The notes beneath the pieces are model-generated. The model searched no databases and had not been told where the DNA came from. It saw only the letters and a program-made list of their open reading frames with translations. This document shows, piece after piece, positions 59,640 to 64,000 of a stretch of DNA of 64,000 bases. The stretch is from contig CAADRB010000027.1 in the NCBI GenBank assembly GCA_900708905.1, positions 1,539,105 through 1,603,104 of the forward strand, written 5' to 3'. Source of the stretch: Hymenolepis diminuta. Its lineage: Eukaryota > Platyhelminthes > Cestoda > Cyclophyllidea > Hymenolepididae. Made by a program: the position numbers and the translations under genes. The first letter of the stretch is position 1, and every line of letters begins with the position of its first letter.

Positions 59640-62600
59640 TGGAGAGTGACTTTAATGTGTATTTTTAATGACTAATATGAATATTGATTTTAATTAAATC
59701 TGCAAAAATGATTAACAAGGATAAAATATTAATCAAAAGCTTAAAAAACTCACTATAATTTTCCAAAAGTTATTTGAATCCCGGAATTCACCGAATACAA
59801 TAATCTGCCTATATATTTACCTTTACTCGTGATATTTTGGAGAAAATTGAGAATTTTTGTACACGTGGAAGTCTTTTTCTTTGATAAGCACGTTTTGAGA
59901 ACTTTAATTTGGTAATCAAATGATATTTTTTGTATTGTTTGTGCATCATAACGGTATTTGCACATTTTTCATTTCCGGTGCTGCGGTTTACGATTTATAC
60001 TTTCTACTCTCCATTAATTAATGGTTTGGATCAGCTCACTGGATGTACTAGCGGTCGCTAAACCACCGGATATTTCTGTTCCATAAATATGATAGTGAGA
60101 CAATGTACGATTATATTATACTAATAATGACAGACAGCTGATAATGGCTGTGGAAATAGAGCGGTAAGAATTGACAGTGAGTCCTAGATTCAGGGACAAA
60201 GTGGATTCTGAAAACCTTCGTTAATTTGTTAAATGACATCATATTTAAATGTGTTCCTAGAAAAATATAGTATGATTATTAAATATAAAGAGTGGAAAGA
60301 ACAGGAGTGTAAGGAATATAGAACGGAAGGACCGTTTATTTAATGGCAGGCTTAACTTAATGCACTGCTGATGCAATCTTGGTGATTTCATCTGGTTTTG
60401 AATACAGGAGTGTTTGTGGCCTTGAAAAATTATTTGTGCTATGACTATGCAGTTCTGAATACTCTCCTCTTTAAACATTACGTATTTCGAACTCTCTTCC
60501 AGCGCATTAAATGGGCTCGTGTCTATCTGAAGCTCCTTTCCACTAAATGCCTTTTTTCAAACTAATGGTCTTTGGTTTATCCCTTTCATTCTATAAAAAA
60601 CAATGACTTCGATGTATTTATTTTGACTAGATAACATAAGTGAGTATCAAATCAGGATCACCTTATTTCGTGAAATAGCTATGACAGACTATTTTCGAAA
60701 TCGATATAGGGAAAGTCATATTTAAAACCCGTCCATCTTCCTACCTATTGCTAGACTGAAACTGAAACATACCATAACTGATATGAATTTCAAATAGACT
60801 TAAAACAAGTTAAATCTATTAATTAAAGAGTGTATTTCCTCTCATCTCAATTTTGTTTAAATGATCTCAATGCAAAAAGCATATTATAGCATAAATGGGT
60901 ACATAGTTAAATTTATAAATTTCTCCAATGGAAATGTTTGCTTCTACCAAATAACGCTTTGTAACAAAGAAAAGGGAAGCGGCGTTATCATTCTCTCCTA
61001 ATAATCGGGCGATTATTGGTGTCAATTTTTATACGTTTTAGACAAAACAGTTTTGATCTGTGTACTTGGGGAAATACAAATCTTTGTTCATGAAAACATA
61101 ATTTTAGCGTAATTTCCCTGTTCTAAAATAAGCCCGAACCGACCTAAAAGCTCTCAACATTTTCAAATTGAAAGGGTTCTTATAACAAACAGATACTATG
61201 CACAATTAGAGGCCTTTATTTTCCAGTCAGAGACTGTAATATTGAATATTATGAATTATACTCTCCGATTCGTACTTTGTCACGAATATGAACTTATCAA
61301 ATTATTTCGGTAAATCTGATCCGTTCTAGGTAGTGATCAAAAGGTTGGGAGAACACGTCTAAATTAGATATAACCTGCGTCTGTTGTGAAAAAACGCCTA
61401 AACCAGACAAAGGCTAGTCATTCTGGGTTGTACCTATGACAATATAGAAATGAGAGCAACAAACGATCGTTAACGCATTATGGGAAGCAGAATATATAAC
61501 AAAAGGACTCAAGTACGAGTACATAGGCGTTAACGTAGACGGACTTAAGAGCATATTTTTTGCACAATAAAAACAAAATACTTTAAAGTGTTACAAGATT
61601 ATATTGGATTAATCAACTGGAAGATAACTCTTAAATAATTAATCAAATAATCACCATCAGTAGCCTCGAAATAAAACGAAATAGATGAAAGAAGACACTA
61701 AACCATAATTAACACAATCGAAAATATTGGCATTGTGATTTTTTTCATGATAATCCAAATGTTATCAGTGGACCACTTTCACTATCCTCTAAATAGTAAA
61801 TAAACCGTTCCTATTAACTTTATGAATAAACTTAATGACGGTAGAGCTGAAACAAAATGAAATTAGCGGTTAAAAATTTGAGAAACTGTCGATTTTTTAC
61901 TTTCATAGCTTCGCTTGCAACCATTTTGAATAGAACTTGATTGACTGATATTTTCAAATTAGTGTCTAGAGCAGGAGTTTGCCATATTCAATCGCCGATG
62001 GCTCCACGACATTACTGACTGCTGCAGGTTGCTATTCACACACCTTGATTTTTAGGGTGGACACTATTATCGAGGTCAGCTGATCACTTTCCTTCCTACC
62101 CAACTGCTTCACAACTGTTATGTCTGTTAACCAAGAACCCGATCCTTAAGAGGATGAACACAATTTCTGGGCTGTCACTATCAATTTAAGTTATTAGAAA
62201 TACTCCAATATTCTCTCAGTTCTATAAACTAGAAATCTAGTTAGGAATTTCTACCAAGATCTAGCTTTGTACTAGCATGAAACTGGTCGACTTGCTTATG
62301 GTAGATAGTAAGTTCAAAAACAAGAAGACTAGAAGTTGGTTGGAAGATCAAAATCTTCTTCAAAATCATGAGACGAAAATGATGTAAAGAGAGAAAGAGA
62401 GGAGAGAGCAGGACAGAATATGAAAAATAGGAATGAAGTAGAAGTGAAATGGGGAACCTAAATTCGAGTTTTAAGTTGATTTATTGATAAGACATTTTCA
62501 AATTCCTCTGTTTCATACTGTTTTGTTTGAGCTTGCAAAATGCGACACCAATGTACGGCTTTTTGGTGTAAAATACAAATATTTTACCATTTCTTCCCAG

Positions 62601-62948
62601 TTTTACCTTATTAACTATCTTATCCTTGAATGTTCTTATATTTTTAGTCTAATGAATCGTCTGAAATGGTCCATCTTCTCAAAAAGTTATAAATAAATCA
62701 TATGAATTGAAATTTAAAGTCTGAAGCGGGCTTTTTCGGCTTTCCACGTGCTCACGCTTTGTTAATAAGACATCATAGGCTTTCACTGCAGTATAAAAAC
62801 CCAAAATATTCATTTAGATCCCAGTGAAAATTTAAGCGTTGATAAATTTTGGTTTGTTCTCAAATGCATTATATATGCGAAACTCGAAGAGGCTTAATAT
62901 TATAATATTTTCCAATTATAATATATTTATTAATTATTTATTCTTCTA
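59640..62948. other. Shared 5' region between PUR-alpha-like B and C
   Basis: B (minus) and C (plus) are head to head, 3.3 kb apart. No exon with protein similarity was found between them. A partial SINE-like block may lie near 60020-60075. Promoters for both genes are expected here but no core element is claimed. Confidence 0.5.
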
Positions 62949-62949
62949 G
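62948..62949 (+). promoter_or_regulatory. Splice acceptor just upstream of PUR-alpha-like C
   Basis: TTATTCTTCTAG ends at 62949, 17 bases before the ATG. It ends either a 5' UTR intron or a spliced-leader outron. Confidence 0.55.
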
Positions 62950-62966
62950 CTGAACTTAAAGCGGAA

Positions 62967-63740
62967 ATGTCGGACACCAAAGAGAATGTGAAGAAGGAAA
63001 CCCAGGATTCCGAAAAGGAGTTGATCTCTAAGACCCTAAATGTACAAAATCGCCGATACTACATTGATGTGAAAGAGAATGCACAGGGTCGTTTCATCAA
63101 AATTACAGAAAGCTCAGTGAGTGGTCAAAAGGCCCGTGTCTTCATGTCTGCTACTGCAGCCAAGGAGTTTATTGAAAAGTTGGATCAAGTTCAACAGGTT
63201 CTCTCAACTCTACCGGAACATGATCCTAAGAATCTGGCCCCTGAAGGTCTTCTAAAGTCTTTCACAATTGTCAAGGATAGTCGTCGCTATTTCTTGGATG
63301 TAAAAGAGAATGAAAGAATACGATTTCTCCGAGTTTCTATGCTATCAAACGGTTCTCGAACTAATGTTATTATTCCCATTGAAGGGATTCAAAGCATTCA
63401 AGAGACTGTTACTGGAATGCTCGAAGATTTTTTCAGTGATATCGATTCATCTTCAGTTCCAGAGAAAAGTAAGGTCTTGCAGTCGGGTAATATGATAATC
63501 TACTTTGATCTGGGATCCAATCGCAATGGTGCTTACTTGAGAATCTCGGAGTTGAGTGGAAATGTGAGGAATTCGATTGTCATTCGAGAGCAGGATTTCA
63601 CTCGTTTCCGTGATATTTTTAATGAGGTGATTGATAGCAGATTTACAGCGGAGAGTAAAGAGTCTAGCCCAGTTATAGTCAAAAGTGAAGATACTGGAGA
63701 AGTGGAACCCAGCGTAGCAGTGAATGATGAAGACAAATAA
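62967..63740 (+). CDS. PUR-alpha-like single-stranded DNA/RNA-binding protein, paralogue C
   Basis: An intronless 257-aa frame, the most canonical of the three. Repeat I is about residues 20-82 (NRRYYIDVKENAQGRFIKIT), repeat II about 97-157 (SRRYFLDVKENERIRFLRVS) and repeat III about 170-230 (IIYFDLGSNRNGAYLRISEL). A short acidic tail (EDTGEVEPSVAVNDEDK) follows. By family knowledge, repeats I and II bind purine-rich single-stranded DNA or RNA and unwind duplexes, and repeat III mediates dimerisation. The N-terminus is short and charged, without the long Gly-rich stretch of vertebrate PURA. The start is the only ATG after the acceptor at 62949. An AATAAA at 63936-63941 would end the transcript. 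Confidence 0.94.
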   Translation: MSDTKENVKKETQDSEKELISKTLNVQNRRYYIDVKENAQGRFIKITESSVSGQKARVFMSATAAKEFIEKLDQVQQVLSTLPEHDPKNLAPEGLLKSFTIVKDSRRYFLDVKENERIRFLRVSMLSNGSRTNVIIPIEGIQSIQETVTGMLEDFFSDIDSSSVPEKSKVLQSGNMIIYFDLGSNRNGAYLRISELSGNVRNSIVIREQDFTRFRDIFNEVIDSRFTAESKESSPVIVKSEDTGEVEPSVAVNDEDK

Positions 63741-63935
63741 CTGGGTCTATTTTCAGTTTTCTTTTAAATACAAAAATTCCTCTTCCATTGACTGCCTTAT
63801 TAGTGATTGAGTATAACAAATTTAAATAATAATTATTTGAAAACAAGATAAATTTAAGATGAAAAATATATAGATGCAATGCTTGAGATGTATTAAAAAT
63901 AAGGATTCATAAATAATTGATAAAAAATCCCGTGA

Positions 63936-63941
63936 AATAAA
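63936..63941 (+). terminator. Poly(A) signal of PUR-alpha-like C
   Basis: AATAAA in CGTGAAATAAAG, about 196 bases after the stop codon, close to the right edge of the window. Confidence 0.55.
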
Positions 63942-64000
63942 GTTTCTTCCTCTAAATTACATACACTAACTTTTTAAATCAAATTAACTAAAAATTAAGC

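Noticed and set aside
1..64000. CRISPR arrays, prokaryotic operons, phage or plasmid origins
   Set aside because: Nothing of the kind seen. Intron-split animal genes, poly(A) signals and a mariner element show a eukaryotic nuclear sequence.

Overview
This window reads as nuclear DNA of an AT-rich animal genome. Genes are split by GT...AG introns, use AATAAA-type polyadenylation signals and sit among old dispersed repeats. Nothing prokaryotic was seen (no operons, ribosome-binding sites, CRISPR arrays or rRNA/tRNA genes). The short introns (67-97 bp), splice acceptors directly upstream of several ATGs, low GC and gene content fit a lophotrochozoan, perhaps a flatworm. That placement is inference. 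All exon models were assembled by eye from splice sites, frame and protein similarity.

Layout. (1) 1-7.3 kb: mostly intergenic, with a possible terminal exon at 1034-1221, a SINE fragment and one copy of dispersed repeat family 1. (2) 7349-15047, minus strand: a 14-exon gene whose introns are all phase 1, encoding a protein built from about 13 copies of a motif close to N-P-[ILV]-T-G-E-N. Its family is not securely recognised; a link to Jupiter/JPT-like microtubule proteins is tentative. (3) 15-22.5 kb: intergenic, with repeat fragments. (4) 22543-32393, plus strand: a complete eight-exon presenilin gene (498 aa), the catalytic subunit of gamma-secretase, with both catalytic aspartates and the PALP motif. 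(5) 34328-35262, plus strand: PUR-alpha-like paralogue A. (6) 36787-38218: a tentative three-exon gene of unknown function, followed by a dead Tc1/mariner element (38292-39605) with recognisable inverted ends. (7) 39.6-58.9 kb: largely non-coding, with repeats, two weak ORFs (46.7 and 47.3 kb) and an assembly gap (53291-53477). (8) 58923-59627 (minus) and 62967-63740 (plus): PUR-alpha-like paralogues B and C, arranged head to head.

Three PUR-domain paralogues within 30 kb point to local duplication of a single-stranded nucleic-acid-binding regulator. C looks canonical, A carries one intron and a Gly/Ser-rich tail, and B is diverged but open. Presenilin and the repeat-protein gene have no evident functional link to them. 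The best candidate for something undescribed is the phase-1 exon-repeat gene at 7.3-15 kb.
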